Origin: Azospira sp. I13
GTDB lineage: Bacteria > Pseudomonadota > Gammaproteobacteria > Burkholderiales > Rhodocyclaceae
Length of the DNA: 64,000 bases
Assembly (NCBI RefSeq): GCF_003112695.1
Contig: NZ_BFBP01000003.1
Coordinates: 264,278 to 328,277 of the forward strand
Direction: 5' to 3'
Part shown: positions 30,239 through 38,581 of the stretch, in pieces
How the letters are laid out: each line of letters opens with the position of its first letter
Position numbering within the stretch: the stretch's first letter is position 1
Made by a program: the position numbers and the translations under genes
Notes under the pieces: model-generated
The model's input: the letters and a program-made list of their open reading frames with translations, nothing else
The model's database searches: none
What the model was told of the DNA's origin: nothing

Positions 30239-31154
30239 CAAGGAAATCATCAAGGATTTGAACGGCCTTATGCAGCCCACCCGGGGCTAGATGCGCGTAA
30301 CGCTCGGTCTGTGTAATCGACGAGTGCCCCAAGAGATCCCGCAACTCTGACAGCGGAACCCCCTCCTGCACCAACCAGCTCGCGAAGGTATGCCGCATAT
30401 CGTGAATGTGGAAATCTTCGATCCCCGCTTTTTCCAACGCCTGCCGAAACGCAAAACCCACTTGAAGAACAGGCTTGCCATTTTTTTGTAGAAACACCCA
30501 CGGCGACCCCGGAACCTTCTGATCCCTGAAATGCAACCTGGAGCGCAACGCATCCAGCGCAGTACGATTTAGCGGTACGTAACGCCGCTTCCCATTCTTG
30601 GTGTGAATTCCCTCAAGCAAAATACGCTTTGCCGTGAAATCAACACGGCGCCACTCTAGGCGCAGCATTTCACCCCGCCGCATCCCTGTATTAAGGGCGA
30701 GCCTAATAAAGTCGTGGAGATGGATTGCGCGGCTTTCCCGGGCCACTGACAACAACCTGGAAGCCTCTTCTCTTGTCAGCCACCGCGTACGACCTTCGGG
30801 CATCTTGAGATAGAGCCCGGAAACGGGGTTAGAAATGTTCCAGCCCCAACGCTTGACCGCGTAGTTAATCGCGGCACTCAGAACGGATATTTCGCGGTTA
30901 ATGCTTGAGTTAGACAAGCCATGCATACGGCGAAAATCAATGTAGCGGCTAATGTCTGGACGGGTGAGTGAAGATACAGGCCGATCCCCAAAGTAATCCC
31001 GCCACTTCTCACAGACCCACGCAACACGGGCAAAGCCTCTTTGCTCCCTCCTGGCCAACATCGAATAAGCCAACAAAAAGTCAGCACAGGAGCAATCCGG
31101 CGAAAGCGAATCAAACGAGAACAAGGGGGCATCCATGGACCCGAATTTAACCAC
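30234..31154 (-). CDS. int: Prophage tyrosine integrase
   Basis: A 306-residue tyrosine recombinase. The C-terminal catalytic set is complete: R159 (TGMRRGEM), K186 (IHTKNGKRRYVPL), H251/R254 (HDMRHTFASW), H277 (LGHSS) and nucleophile Y286 (TERYAHL). The N-terminal SAM-like arm/core-binding domain covers about residues 25-115. Encoding its own integrase sets this phage apart from filamentous phages that borrow host XerCD. It starts 3 bp after rep ends and is the last gene of the leftward operon, its 3' end forming part of attL. An internal ATG at residue 7 is an alternative start. Confidence 0.95.
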   Translation of the reverse strand: MVKFGSMDAPLFSFDSLSPDCSCADFLLAYSMLARREQRGFARVAWVCEKWRDYFGDRPVSSLTRPDISRYIDFRRMHGLSNSSINREISVLSAAINYAVKRWGWNISNPVSGLYLKMPEGRTRWLTREEASRLLSVARESRAIHLHDFIRLALNTGMRRGEMLRLEWRRVDFTAKRILLEGIHTKNGKRRYVPLNRTALDALRSRLHFRDQKVPGSPWVFLQKNGKPVLQVGFAFRQALEKAGIEDFHIHDMRHTFASWLVQEGVPLSELRDLLGHSSITQTERYAHLAPGGLHKAVQILDDFLA

Positions 31155-31157
31155 CCA

Positions 31158-32492
31158 TCATGCAGCTTTGCCCAGCAAGGTCCGCAACTGAAGAGCCTTT
31201 GTAACGAACTCTAAAATTTCGGACTCCCGGAAGTTGCGATAGTCGGCATTAGCGCGGCGCTCCATGTAAGCACAGAGGTCATCATAAATGCCACTGTCTT
31301 TCAGGCATTGAAGCGCTTTTTTTGGCGGAAAGCGGTTCCTGGCGTAAAGACTCAACAAGTTACCAACGGCAAGCATGAGATTTTTCTCATTGCCCAGGCC
31401 CGGAGTTTTCTTGACTCGCTTATAGAGCAGGTCACCAACGGGCTTGAAATAGGTAATGTCTTCCATGAGCAATTGCCACATAGGGTCAATAAAGCGATCT
31501 GAAGGGCGATCCCCCTGGACTTCGAGACGGAAGCCGGTCAGACCGTAGCGCCAAAGGCCAGTAAGGTGATTTGATACACCTTGAATGTGAGACCAAATGC
31601 CGCCCTGGAGACTTGAACCGTACTCACATTGCTGAGCAGCACCCCGGGCGAAATCCTGCAAAACGGAATGATGAAAGCGAAGCTCAATGCGCCATACGGG
31701 CTTGGTGGGGTCATAGGCGCTTTGATCAAAGGAATCACCGGCAGCTTTTGACCAGGTGCTTTGCCAAAAATCGAGTTTGTCTGTGGCCTTGGCTTGAACG
31801 TCTTTCCGATAGACCGCCATCTGCACACTAGAGGCAGAGCCAAACAAGAAGGATTGCCCCTTGTTGTAACGGAGCGCGACCTCACCCATATCCATGTAGA
31901 GCACTTTGCAAGAGTCATGGGAGATAAGGCGACGCGCACGGGTAACGAGCCGATCAGAAAAGTTTTGGGGCGGCTCCCAGCCCTGCACATCGACGCAAAC
32001 ATGGGGCGCGCAGCCGGAGCCAGAGGGATTGCGCAGGAAGAGCCTAGCGAGGTCATCCAGTTCGCGTTTCATGACTTCGACAGAGCGAGGAAGAAGCCAA
32101 TGGGGAGAACACTCGATTTTGAGATGGGAAAAATCTTTGTCTTGTTCGGCGTAACGGGACTTGAGAAAAATGATCAGGCCGAGGTCGGAATTCTGAAGGC
32201 GGAATTGGTAACCGGAGGCACCACCCGAACCGATCATCCAGACATGACCGCCGAGTTCGACGCATTCCCCGAAGCCTTCGCCGTAAAGCCGTTCAATGAC
32301 CTGGAACTGCTCCAGGATTATTTCCCCGGAATAGAGTTGCTTGACGGTATCCAGGCCGCTATGAACGACTTTTACGCCGGTCAGGTTGATCTGACCTAGC
32401 TCAGAGAGAAACAAGCGCCCCTTGGGGTCTGCAACATTCTCAACAAGGCTCTCAAGAGAGAACCGCTCCCATGTTTTCAATTTCTTATTCAT
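31158..32492 (-). CDS. Phage replication initiation protein (gpII-like)
   Basis: A 444-residue protein in the position of gene II, between the secretin and the integrase. Features resemble rolling-circle Rep_trans / RstA-type initiators: a central block VQMAVYRKDVQAKA followed by VWRIELRFHHSVLQDFA, which includes an acidic metal-site-like segment. I cannot place the catalytic tyrosine with certainty. It would nick the double-stranded form to start rolling-circle replication. The ATG at 32492 has AAGGG upstream, and three GTGGT repeats lie just before it, suggesting autoregulation. Confidence 0.75.
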   Translation of the reverse strand: MNKKLKTWERFSLESLVENVADPKGRLFLSELGQINLTGVKVVHSGLDTVKQLYSGEIILEQFQVIERLYGEGFGECVELGGHVWMIGSGGASGYQFRLQNSDLGLIIFLKSRYAEQDKDFSHLKIECSPHWLLPRSVEVMKRELDDLARLFLRNPSGSGCAPHVCVDVQGWEPPQNFSDRLVTRARRLISHDSCKVLYMDMGEVALRYNKGQSFLFGSASSVQMAVYRKDVQAKATDKLDFWQSTWSKAAGDSFDQSAYDPTKPVWRIELRFHHSVLQDFARGAAQQCEYGSSLQGGIWSHIQGVSNHLTGLWRYGLTGFRLEVQGDRPSDRFIDPMWQLLMEDITYFKPVGDLLYKRVKKTPGLGNEKNLMLAVGNLLSLYARNRFPPKKALQCLKDSGIYDDLCAYMERRANADYRNFRESEILEFVTKALQLRTLLGKAA

Positions 32493-32502
32493 ATTCGCCC
32501 TT

Positions 32503-32530
32503 GTGGTACATAGTGGTGCAATGTGGTGTA
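32503..32530. repeat. Three 10-bp phased repeats upstream of rep
   Basis: GTGGT occurs at 32503, 32513 and 32523, exactly one helical turn apart, in units GTGGTACATA, GTGGTGCAAT, GTGGTGTAAC. They lie within 40 bp of the rep start and could be a Rep or regulator binding site. Confidence 0.5.
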
Positions 32531-32575
32531 ACGGTCCTTTTTCTGCTTTTCTGTGAGACGTGCTACAGGCACGTC

Positions 32576-33922
32576 CTAGGGGCCGCCAGGAGGGGCGCGG
32601 GGCGCGCCTTCGTCGGCCACCGCGCCACCTCGCGGGCCAATGCCGGAGGCATCAGACAACTCAAGCATCAGGAGAACCTGGGACCGTGACACCGACTGGG
32701 AAGAACCCCGGAGCCAGGAAGGAAGGAATGCAAGCCCTGTAGTGCTACTAGACTCTTCCGTTGAATCCATACCCCCAATGACAATCAACTCGCCGGGCTG
32801 GGCGCTTACAACGGTTTCAGCGCCACGCTTACGAAGAGTGGGACTATCAATCTGGCTTGTAGTGGTTTGAGAAAAGCTGCTAATTTCGTGGCCGATCTTC
32901 AGCGTGATCGCATCCCGATAGATACGGGGCTCTAAAGAGAGAATGACGCCAGAGGGTTTGTATTCCACCGCCTGAAGAGAATTCCCGTTGCGGTCCTGGG
33001 TAACCTGACCCCGAACCGGGACTTCCTGACCCACCGTAAGCCGGGCCTTTTCCCCATCAAGCACTCGCAACGACGGTTCAGCGACATACTTAAAACGGCT
33101 ATCACCATCAACGGCGGAAAGAACGGCAGAGAGACTGGCGCCCGAGAAGGTCATGGTGTTAGCGGCGACCTTACCCGCTGCATAGGACAGCCCTAACTTG
33201 CCGCGCAGTAAATCAAAGACCGCAGAGACAGAGCGGGAAGACTCAGAACCGAGGGAATACTCCAGAACAGCCGCACGGACATTAACGCTAGCCTGGGGGC
33301 GGTCAATATCCTGCAACAGCTTCAGGAGCTTGGCATTGCGTTCTGCACTGATCCTATAGATCAACACATCAGCTTTAGCCTGATTTGGCTGTACTGGGGC
33401 AGGTGAAGTGACACCAGGAGCCATGGCATTGGAAGACGAAACAACATGGCCGCCGAACAGCCTGACGACCTGAGCAAGAAACTCAGGAGAACGATTGCGC
33501 GGGAAGTAGCTGTAGACCTCACCATCCGCGGCAAGATCGGGCTTAGAAAACATTCCTGCAAGCATGGGCTGGGATTGCGTGAGGGTCTCCTGATGACCTA
33601 CCGAATCAACTGCAACAGGGGAGGGCGTACCACGCTCGACATAGAGAATCCCGCCTCGATCCTCAATGCGAATGCCGACACTTGCCAGGGTGCTACGCAG
33701 AACACTCAAGACCTGATCTGACGGGACATTACGAATGCTCATAGTGAGCGGCGTAGTAATGGACTGCACTTCAGAGGTCATGACGTAATCACGATTAAGT
33801 ACACCTTTAATCACCGCTTCAGCCAGTGCCGGAGGCGTGATTGACTTGAAGTTCATGCCCAGGTCAGCCCAGGCCGGAGCCGCCAGAATTACGGCTATCA
33901 ATGCGAATCGACGGAATACCAT
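32576..33922 (-). CDS. Phage secretin (pIV-like, GspD/PilQ family)
   Basis: A 448-residue outer-membrane channel protein. A signal peptide (MVFRRFALIAVILAAPAWA) is followed by N-domains (residues about 25-190, including LSVLRSTLASVGIRIEDRGG) and the C-terminal secretin core with VGQEVPVRGQVTQDRNG and the GELIVIGGMDSTEESSS region. Many filamentous phages use the host type II secretin; this phage brings its own exit channel. Its 5' end overlaps the 3' end of zot by 25 bp. A GACGTGC/GCACGTC hairpin at 32557-32575 follows the stop. Confidence 0.92.
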   Translation of the reverse strand: MVFRRFALIAVILAAPAWADLGMNFKSITPPALAEAVIKGVLNRDYVMTSEVQSITTPLTMSIRNVPSDQVLSVLRSTLASVGIRIEDRGGILYVERGTPSPVAVDSVGHQETLTQSQPMLAGMFSKPDLAADGEVYSYFPRNRSPEFLAQVVRLFGGHVVSSSNAMAPGVTSPAPVQPNQAKADVLIYRISAERNAKLLKLLQDIDRPQASVNVRAAVLEYSLGSESSRSVSAVFDLLRGKLGLSYAAGKVAANTMTFSGASLSAVLSAVDGDSRFKYVAEPSLRVLDGEKARLTVGQEVPVRGQVTQDRNGNSLQAVEYKPSGVILSLEPRIYRDAITLKIGHEISSFSQTTTSQIDSPTLRKRGAETVVSAQPGELIVIGGMDSTEESSSTTGLAFLPSWLRGSSQSVSRSQVLLMLELSDASGIGPRGGAVADEGAPRAPPGGP

Positions 33923-34884
33923 TTATCCCCCACGCGAACACGAGCGCCCAAATCATCTTTAAGGGATTGATCTGGAATCACCATACGACCATCGGAAAGC
34001 TGGACACGGAGAGTGGCACCGTCATACATCCAGCCCGTTGCCTTTACTGAGGTATCCAGCTTTTCCAGCCCCACTTTAGGACGCTCTTTACCCCACACAA
34101 TCCAGGCACCGTAACCACCTGCCGGGAATCCAAGCGCAATGCCGATAATCACCCCGGCATAGACCAACTGTTTCGACATGGCCCACCACCCTAAATAGCG
34201 CCCCTTGATGTGATAAGGGCTAAGCACCGTATGAAGCCCACACGCCTTGGGATGCGAACGTTCTAGAAATATTTGTTGCGTGTCATACGCGTTATAGAAG
34301 TCACGCCCTCGATACCAGCGACGCTCGATAAACAGCGCATCCCGTTCCATCCCATGCCGAACAATGCCGACATGCAATTTTGGAAACCGGATATTGATAC
34401 CGAAGGTTTTGAAGAAGGGCGTAACGAACGGAATAGGCCATTTATCCGTACGCTTTACAGCGATGTGATACTCAGCCTGGGTGCTGCGAACTTGCTTATC
34501 CAGCTGTTCCTGCCCCTGTGAGATGTAATAGACATCCCACCCCAACTTACGGGAATGAATCAACCAATCCAGAAGGGGCTGGCGCTCTTTGTCGCCCCAG
34601 GAGCGGCTATTGAAGATGGCGGAGCATTCATCAAGGACGAGGACACCATTGTCATCTTCATTAACGCCATCCTGGCCCCGGCCTATGGCGTGCATGTCAT
34701 CAACCGTGGGCCGATCAGGAACGCGGAAAATCGTGGTGCGATTGCCAGGGGACAGCAGGTGATCCAGGTAAATATCCATATTTGTCGCCACCCGCTTTCC
34801 TTGGGCTATGGCATCCCGAATGACCCCCACACAGAACAGCCCTTTGCCATTCCCCTTTTTTCCTGTGACAAGGTAATCAGCCAT
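33898..34884 (-). CDS. zot: Zot/pI-family assembly ATPase
   Basis: A 328-residue inner-membrane ATPase that drives virion extrusion. Walker A is GKKGNGKG (residues 8-15) and Walker B is GVLVLDECSAIF (around 85-96). A transmembrane segment (LVYAGVIIGIALGFPAGGYG, around 240) places the short C-terminal domain in the periplasm, where it would meet the secretin. It lies between the pVI-like gene (2 bp) and the secretin (25-bp overlap), exactly as pI does in Ff phages. Confidence 0.95.
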   Translation of the reverse strand: MADYLVTGKKGNGKGLFCVGVIRDAIAQGKRVATNMDIYLDHLLSPGNRTTIFRVPDRPTVDDMHAIGRGQDGVNEDDNGVLVLDECSAIFNSRSWGDKERQPLLDWLIHSRKLGWDVYYISQGQEQLDKQVRSTQAEYHIAVKRTDKWPIPFVTPFFKTFGINIRFPKLHVGIVRHGMERDALFIERRWYRGRDFYNAYDTQQIFLERSHPKACGLHTVLSPYHIKGRYLGWWAMSKQLVYAGVIIGIALGFPAGGYGAWIVWGKERPKVGLEKLDTSVKATGWMYDGATLRVQLSDGRMVIPDQSLKDDLGARVRVGDKWYSVDSH

Positions 34885-34886
34885 GG

Positions 34887-35207
34887 TCAGGTGATGTAGC
34901 TGGCCAACTTAAGGTTTTCCATCTGGTAACGGTAAATCCAGACAGCAAGACGGACGCCGGAATAGGCACCGAGACACGCGGGAAGATTAGGCGGGACTAC
35001 CTGGGCAAATCCTTGGGCGGCCCATGCGGGAAGCACAGCGACGATCCCGACGACTAGCAGTTTGGATGCTGCAATAAATGCCGCTGTAATCGCCAAGAAC
35101 GCACCCATGGCAGCAACGGCGTAAATGGTTTTTTTGGCAAGCGAAATGCCGAGGTAACTTGCAAACCAAGTAACAACCGCCGCCAAAAAGTTTCCAAGCC
35201 AGATCAT
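34887..35207 (-). CDS. Minor coat protein pVI-like membrane protein
   Basis: A 106-residue protein with three hydrophobic segments (about residues 3-22, 30-60 and 80-95). Size, hydrophobicity and position between pIII and Zot fit the pVI / DUF2523-type proteins, which cap the virion end with pIII and help release it. Its start codon overlaps the pIII stop codon region at 35207, implying coupled translation. Confidence 0.8.
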   Translation of the reverse strand: MIWLGNFLAAVVTWFASYLGISLAKKTIYAVAAMGAFLAITAAFIAASKLLVVGIVAVLPAWAAQGFAQVVPPNLPACLGAYSGVRLAVWIYRYQMENLKLASYIT

Positions 35208-36619
35208 TACCGCTCCCCTCCGCCGAGACTTCCAGTTACGGCATGAAACATGGCATACAGCGTGATGATGTAAAGGACATAGGCGAACAGATCCCGAACC
35301 ATTCCCATACGGTCACACCAGCCCGACCAATCAATAAAGAACTGACCAGTACCCAACCGGGGAGCTACGCAGTCATACGAAGGGAATTCAGGCAGGAAGG
35401 CCCAAGACAACAAGCCGTTCTGGTCACCTATCTTGGCAATCTCACCAAACATTCCCTCGCGGTCAGAAAATCCCTTATTGATGGCCGTGTTATCAACACC
35501 ACCCCACGGCAGGAATGGGGGCTCGAATGTGACGGAGCAGGGAACACCAGCACTTCCGCAAGCAATAGGGCCACCAGTAGTGCCGGTGGTGGTCCCACCA
35601 GTACCATTGGTAGGACATGCAGGCTGGCCTGCACCACCGCAAGTTGTATTGGTAGGACACGCGGGTTGGCCTGTGCCGCCGCAAGTGGGATTAGTAGTAC
35701 ATGCGGGCTGGCCTGCACCACCGCAAGTGCCAGTGCCAGAACCTGGATTAGTGGGGTTTGGGGTGCAGGTGATAGTCGTCACGCCGTTTAGCGTGATGCT
35801 GCCTTGTGTATAGCCTGCGTCGCAGGTTTTGCCATCGGTAGAACCTGGGACACCAGGGCCACCGCTAGACGGAGTTTCAGGGTTTTCGGTACCGCAGGTG
35901 TTGCCGGTGTAGTGCGCGTCAAAATACGTGCAGTTATCAAGCGAAGAATCAGAGTTAGACGGAATGACACAGAAGCCGCCGGAATACTGAAATTCCCATC
36001 CACCAATACACGAAAGACCGCCGCCCCAACGCTTAGTAACGACAGTCTCTCCAGGAAGGGGAGTTGCCTGGGAAGGGTCGCGGAATGACGGCTGACCTGG
36101 GGGGGCATCAGGTGTAGTGCCAGGAACAGGAGTACCCGGAGCGGGGGCAGAATCAGCAACACAGCTGCCGCTGGAATCCTTGGATTCACGAAGGGGGCAT
36201 TCTGGAACGCAGGTGTTAGTAGCGGAATCAAGTTTTTGACCAGCCTTGCAAGTGGGGGGTGGGGGCTTGCAAACGCCGGTTTTAGCATCAGGGGCCTGAC
36301 CCTGTGGGCAAGTGACGTTAGAAACAAAAATAAACGCGCAAGCGATATTGCCGCTCGACTGACTGCCGGAGGCTGAAACATACGACGTATAGCCGTAATA
36401 GCCGCGAGAATTCCAATCGGCTTCTTTCCAATTAACGGACTGGAAAAACTTCGGAATGTAGGCGGCTTTACAGTGTTGCTGAAAAAAGCTGGATGGCGGA
36501 GAAGTCTCCCCATACACATCATAGTCAGTCGCTTGTTCACGCCACTTAGTGAACGTACCGGCCTGCGCCTGGGCAGCAACAATTGCCAGAACTACTGAAA
36601 AGAACAAGCGCCAAATCAT
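35207..36619 (-). CDS. Adsorption protein pIII (TspB-like)
   Basis: A 470-residue virion tip protein. A signal peptide (MIWRLFFSVVLAIVAAQAQA) is followed by an N-terminal receptor-binding part, cysteine-rich blocks, three 14-residue CGG(A/T)GQPAC repeats as a flexible linker, and a C-terminal membrane anchor (LFAYVLYIITLYAMFHAVTG). Overall layout resembles the TspB/pIII proteins of Neisseria and other betaproteobacterial inoviruses. I chose ATG 36619 rather than 36658, because the longer start lies inside the terminator hairpin that follows the coat gene. It should recognise the host receptor, often a type IV pilus. Confidence 0.88.
   Translation of the reverse strand: MIWRLFFSVVLAIVAAQAQAGTFTKWREQATDYDVYGETSPPSSFFQQHCKAAYIPKFFQSVNWKEADWNSRGYYGYTSYVSASGSQSSGNIACAFIFVSNVTCPQGQAPDAKTGVCKPPPPTCKAGQKLDSATNTCVPECPLRESKDSSGSCVADSAPAPGTPVPGTTPDAPPGQPSFRDPSQATPLPGETVVTKRWGGGLSCIGGWEFQYSGGFCVIPSNSDSSLDNCTYFDAHYTGNTCGTENPETPSSGGPGVPGSTDGKTCDAGYTQGSITLNGVTTITCTPNPTNPGSGTGTCGGAGQPACTTNPTCGGTGQPACPTNTTCGGAGQPACPTNGTGGTTTGTTGGPIACGSAGVPCSVTFEPPFLPWGGVDNTAINKGFSDREGMFGEIAKIGDQNGLLSWAFLPEFPSYDCVAPRLGTGQFFIDWSGWCDRMGMVRDLFAYVLYIITLYAMFHAVTGSLGGGER
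35609..35734 (-). repeat. Tandem repeat in pIII, three copies of 42 bp
   Basis: Units at 35609-35650, 35651-35692 and 35693-35734 encode the 14-residue block CGGxGQPACxTNxx. Copies differ mainly at third positions and a few residues. Copy number could change the length of the linker between receptor-binding and anchor domains. Confidence 0.85.
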
Positions 36620-36643
36620 TTCAGCCCCGAGATAACGACAGCT

Positions 36644-36669
36644 AAACAAAAGCCCCACCGAAGCGGGGC
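36644..36669 (-). terminator. Terminator between coat gene and pIII
   Basis: Read on the minus strand: GCCCC-GCTTCGGT-GGGGC followed by TTTTGTTT. A terminator at this place, after the very abundant major coat protein, is also found in Ff phages and lowers pIII expression. Confidence 0.88.
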
Positions 36670-36682
36670 ACCCACATCAGGG

Positions 36683-36943
36683 TTAGATGGCGCGGGAGGC
36701 ACCCCTTTTCACCAGACGCATGAGGGTGAAGCCGCCGACGGAAAGGCCCAAGGCAACCCAGGCCAGGGCCTGCACATCGGTAACGCCGGAGGTGATCTTG
36801 CTGAAAGCGGCTTCCGCTTCCGGCGGCAGAGCGGCATGGGCTTGAGCAGCAAAGCCGGTCACGGTCACCACGCCAGCCTTGATGGCGGCACCAGCGCGGG
36901 AACGGTTGAATTGATCCAGACGAGCTTGCATGTACTTTTTCAT
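36683..36943 (-). CDS. Major coat protein pVIII
   Basis: An 86-residue precursor. An N-terminal basic region and signal sequence end at AQAHA; the mature coat would be about 49 residues starting ALPPEAEAAF (acidic surface part), then a hydrophobic centre (ALAWVALGLSVGGFTLM) and a basic end (RLVKRGASRAI) facing the DNA. This is the classic pVIII plan. ATG 36943 has a strong CAGGAG site. The terminator at 36644-36669 follows. Confidence 0.95.
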   Translation of the reverse strand: MKKYMQARLDQFNRSRAGAAIKAGVVTVTGFAAQAHAALPPEAEAAFSKITSGVTDVQALAWVALGLSVGGFTLMRLVKRGASRAI

Positions 36944-37017
36944 GATTTCTCTCCTGTAGAGATTTAAGGGAAGCGGGCAATGTCGCCCGGTATGGGTCAG
37001 CCCCATACCGGGGGGCA

Positions 37018-37134
37018 CTACGAAACCTGACCTACCGCTTTTTTGAACGTCGCCATGTAAAAACCTGCGGCAAAGCCAACGGCATAGGCCCCGGCGAGAT
37101 ATCCAACGAATTCGATAAGGTCCGCAGAAGTCAC
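37018..37134 (-). CDS. Small phage membrane protein (pVII/pIX-like)
   Basis: A 38-residue product starting at GTG 37134: one transmembrane helix (FVGYLAGAYAVGFAAGFYMA) followed by a basic tail KKAVG. The GTGA overlap with the stop of the upstream 105-residue gene suggests coupled translation. Size and position just upstream of the coat gene match the tip proteins pVII/pIX of Ff phages. Confidence 0.75.
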   Translation of the reverse strand: MTSADLIEFVGYLAGAYAVGFAAGFYMATFKKAVGQVS

Positions 37135-37448
37135 GCCAACCCCTTTCCATGGGAGAACCCCATGGCCAGTGCAAAGAACACAGCGACGACGAACACGACG
37201 AATGACAAGGGGTAATCCGCCCAGGTCTGGGTGCAGGGCTGAAGCTGGACGACCTGGGCCGTCATGGAACCGCCACCGGCATAGGGAGAGGTCTGGACGG
37301 AGTAAGAGAGGAGACCGGAGGCAGAGACCGTGGGGGCGCCCGACAGAGAGGCCATGCCGGTGGAATCGACGCGGGGGAAGGACGACGTTACCGCCGTTGT
37401 CACATCTTCCGGGGTGGCGTAGCACCGGCCATTGAAGCTATAGGCCAT
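37131..37448 (-). CDS. Phage protein of unknown function, C-terminal membrane anchor
   Basis: A 105-residue protein beginning MAYSFNGRCYATPEDVTTAV, with a beta-rich, serine/glycine middle and a C-terminal membrane helix (YPLSFVVFVVAVFFALAMGF). There is no signal peptide. I do not recognise it. Its position at the head of the structural operon suggests a minor virion or assembly protein. AGGTGCC upstream gives a moderate ribosome site. Confidence 0.7.
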   Translation of the reverse strand: MAYSFNGRCYATPEDVTTAVTSSFPRVDSTGMASLSGAPTVSASGLLSYSVQTSPYAGGGSMTAQVVQLQPCTQTWADYPLSFVVFVVAVFFALAMGFSHGKGLA

Positions 37449-37902
37449 GGGGCACCTCCTGAATTCGAGAGGTACGAAGAACCGAGCGGGGCGCGGCTCC
37501 GCAGCCGCTTTGATGCGATACGGCGGGCCGCTTTGCGGCTCTGCGGTTATCGACGGGCAGAGCGCGTAGGCGCGTCACGTCCGCGCCTACTAGCAACGAC
37601 CGGATCAAGGCCCGCAAAGGACGCGGCCCTTGCCCCAGTAAAGCGCGCAGGAACAAGAAGCCGTTCCCGCCCGCCAACTGGGCGCCTGTGGCGTCCGGTT
37701 GAAGTCGCTTACCCTGGCACCCCGTAAAGTGGGCTTTCGCGGCATAAACGGTTGCCCCCAACGATGAAGCCGTTGGGCCCCCCCATTTATTCCACGGTCC
37801 CACTTGACTGGGCCCCACCAGGGCAAGCGGCACCGCCCGTTGGGCGACTTCAGAGAAGGAAGCGCAGCCGCTTTCCGTCACCTCTACCTGGGAGCCCCAA
37901 AA
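37449..37902. other. Hairpin-rich intergenic region, candidate replication origin/packaging signal
   Basis: 454 bp with no convincing gene. Perfect inverted repeats: GCTCTGC/GCAGAGC (37538-37563), GTAGGCGCG/CGCGCCTAC (37566-37590, 9-bp stem), CCCAACG/CGTTGGG (37757-37777). Clustered hairpins of this kind mark the intergenic region of filamentous phages, which carries plus and minus origins and the packaging signal. The exact nick site cannot be assigned by eye. Confidence 0.5.
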
Positions 37903-38118
37903 ATGAACAAGCAAAACACCTGCGGACACGAAACCGCCCGTTCCTATCGCAATGGCCGTGTCCGCTGTCTTGGATGCGGGAAGCGTATGACGATGGCTCA
38001 ATGGAATGCCGTCATCGACACGGCAGAGAAGGAGCAGGAAGCCGCGCGCGTAGCCGCTGAGAAGGCCCCGAAGACCATCGGCCAGCGAATCCGCGCCGCG
38101 CTGGGCTTGACTGTTTAA
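37903..38118 (+). CDS. Small zinc-ribbon-like protein (prophage accessory)
   Basis: A 71-residue protein with a CxH...CxxC pattern (TCGHETARSYRNGRVRCLGC) that looks like a zinc ribbon, followed by a charged helix and a short amphipathic C-terminus. It is on the strand opposite to the structural genes. The ribosome-site context CTACCTGGGAGC is nearly repeated before the next gene. I know no function; a DNA- or RNA-binding accessory protein is a guess. Confidence 0.65.
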   Translation: MNKQNTCGHETARSYRNGRVRCLGCGKRMTMAQWNAVIDTAEKEQEAARVAAEKAPKTIGQRIRAALGLTV

Positions 38119-38139
38119 TTCGACCTGGGAGCAACTACC

Positions 38140-38439
38140 ATGTTTTCCCGCGCATACCAGAAAACCGCTGAGTTCCTGGCCCGTCAGATGAAAATTGACT
38201 TTGCGAAAGCCAAGGCCGCTCCGGCGGTTTTGGCCCGCCACATGATGAAAGCCGCCGCGCAACTCATTGACCGCAGCCACAACCGCAAGCGGAAGGGGCG
38301 GCCTGCACAGTACGCGGCGCGGCAGGCCGCCCAGGCGCTGTATAGCTTTTTCGGATACCAGGAAGGCCGGGCGATGCTTGCGGCCTTCCGCGATGAACTG
38401 GAAGCACTGGCCGGGAAGGCTCAGCGCCGTTTTGTGTAA
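38140..38439 (+). CDS. Unknown basic helical protein (prophage accessory)
   Basis: A 99-residue, strongly basic and helical protein (SRAYQKTAEFLARQMKIDFA, DRSHNRKRKGRPAQYAARQA). It follows the zinc-ribbon gene by 21 bp and shares its CGACCTGGGAGC leader, so the two form a small operon. The basic central part suggests nucleic-acid binding. No family recognised. Confidence 0.65.
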   Translation: MFSRAYQKTAEFLARQMKIDFAKAKAAPAVLARHMMKAAAQLIDRSHNRKRKGRPAQYAARQAAQALYSFFGYQEGRAMLAAFRDELEALAGKAQRRFV

Positions 38440-38450
38440 TTCTCGACGGC

Positions 38451-38579
38451 TCATCGGTGAGCCTCAAGATATTGGGCGGGGTTATAACCGACTGCCCGGC
38501 CTGCGTTCGCCACCGGGGCAACTACCAACCAGTACAAAACGACAGTCAAAAGCAACACTAGGCCGAATGATCGAAGCAT
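38451..38579 (-). CDS. Small phage membrane protein, 42 aa
   Basis: Begins MLRSFGLVLLLTVVLYWLVV, a single signal-anchor or signal peptide ending near ANA, then a short polar tail (GRAVGYNPAQYLEAHR). It starts 2 bp after the stop of the 57-residue gene, in the same leftward transcript. Position between the ssDNA-binding gene and the intergenic region resembles small gVII/gIX-type genes. The ribosome site is weak. Confidence 0.5.
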   Translation of the reverse strand: MLRSFGLVLLLTVVLYWLVVAPVANAGRAVGYNPAQYLEAHR

Positions 38580-38581
38580 GG

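Noticed and set aside
36619..36658. Longer pIII start at 36658
   Set aside because: It begins inside the terminator hairpin and puts a non-signal leader before a good signal peptide.
37438..38454. Long minus-strand open frame (338 codons) in the prophage
   Set aside because: It is antisense to two better plus-strand genes and to the hairpin-rich region; composition is not protein-like and it overlaps the start of the 105-aa gene.
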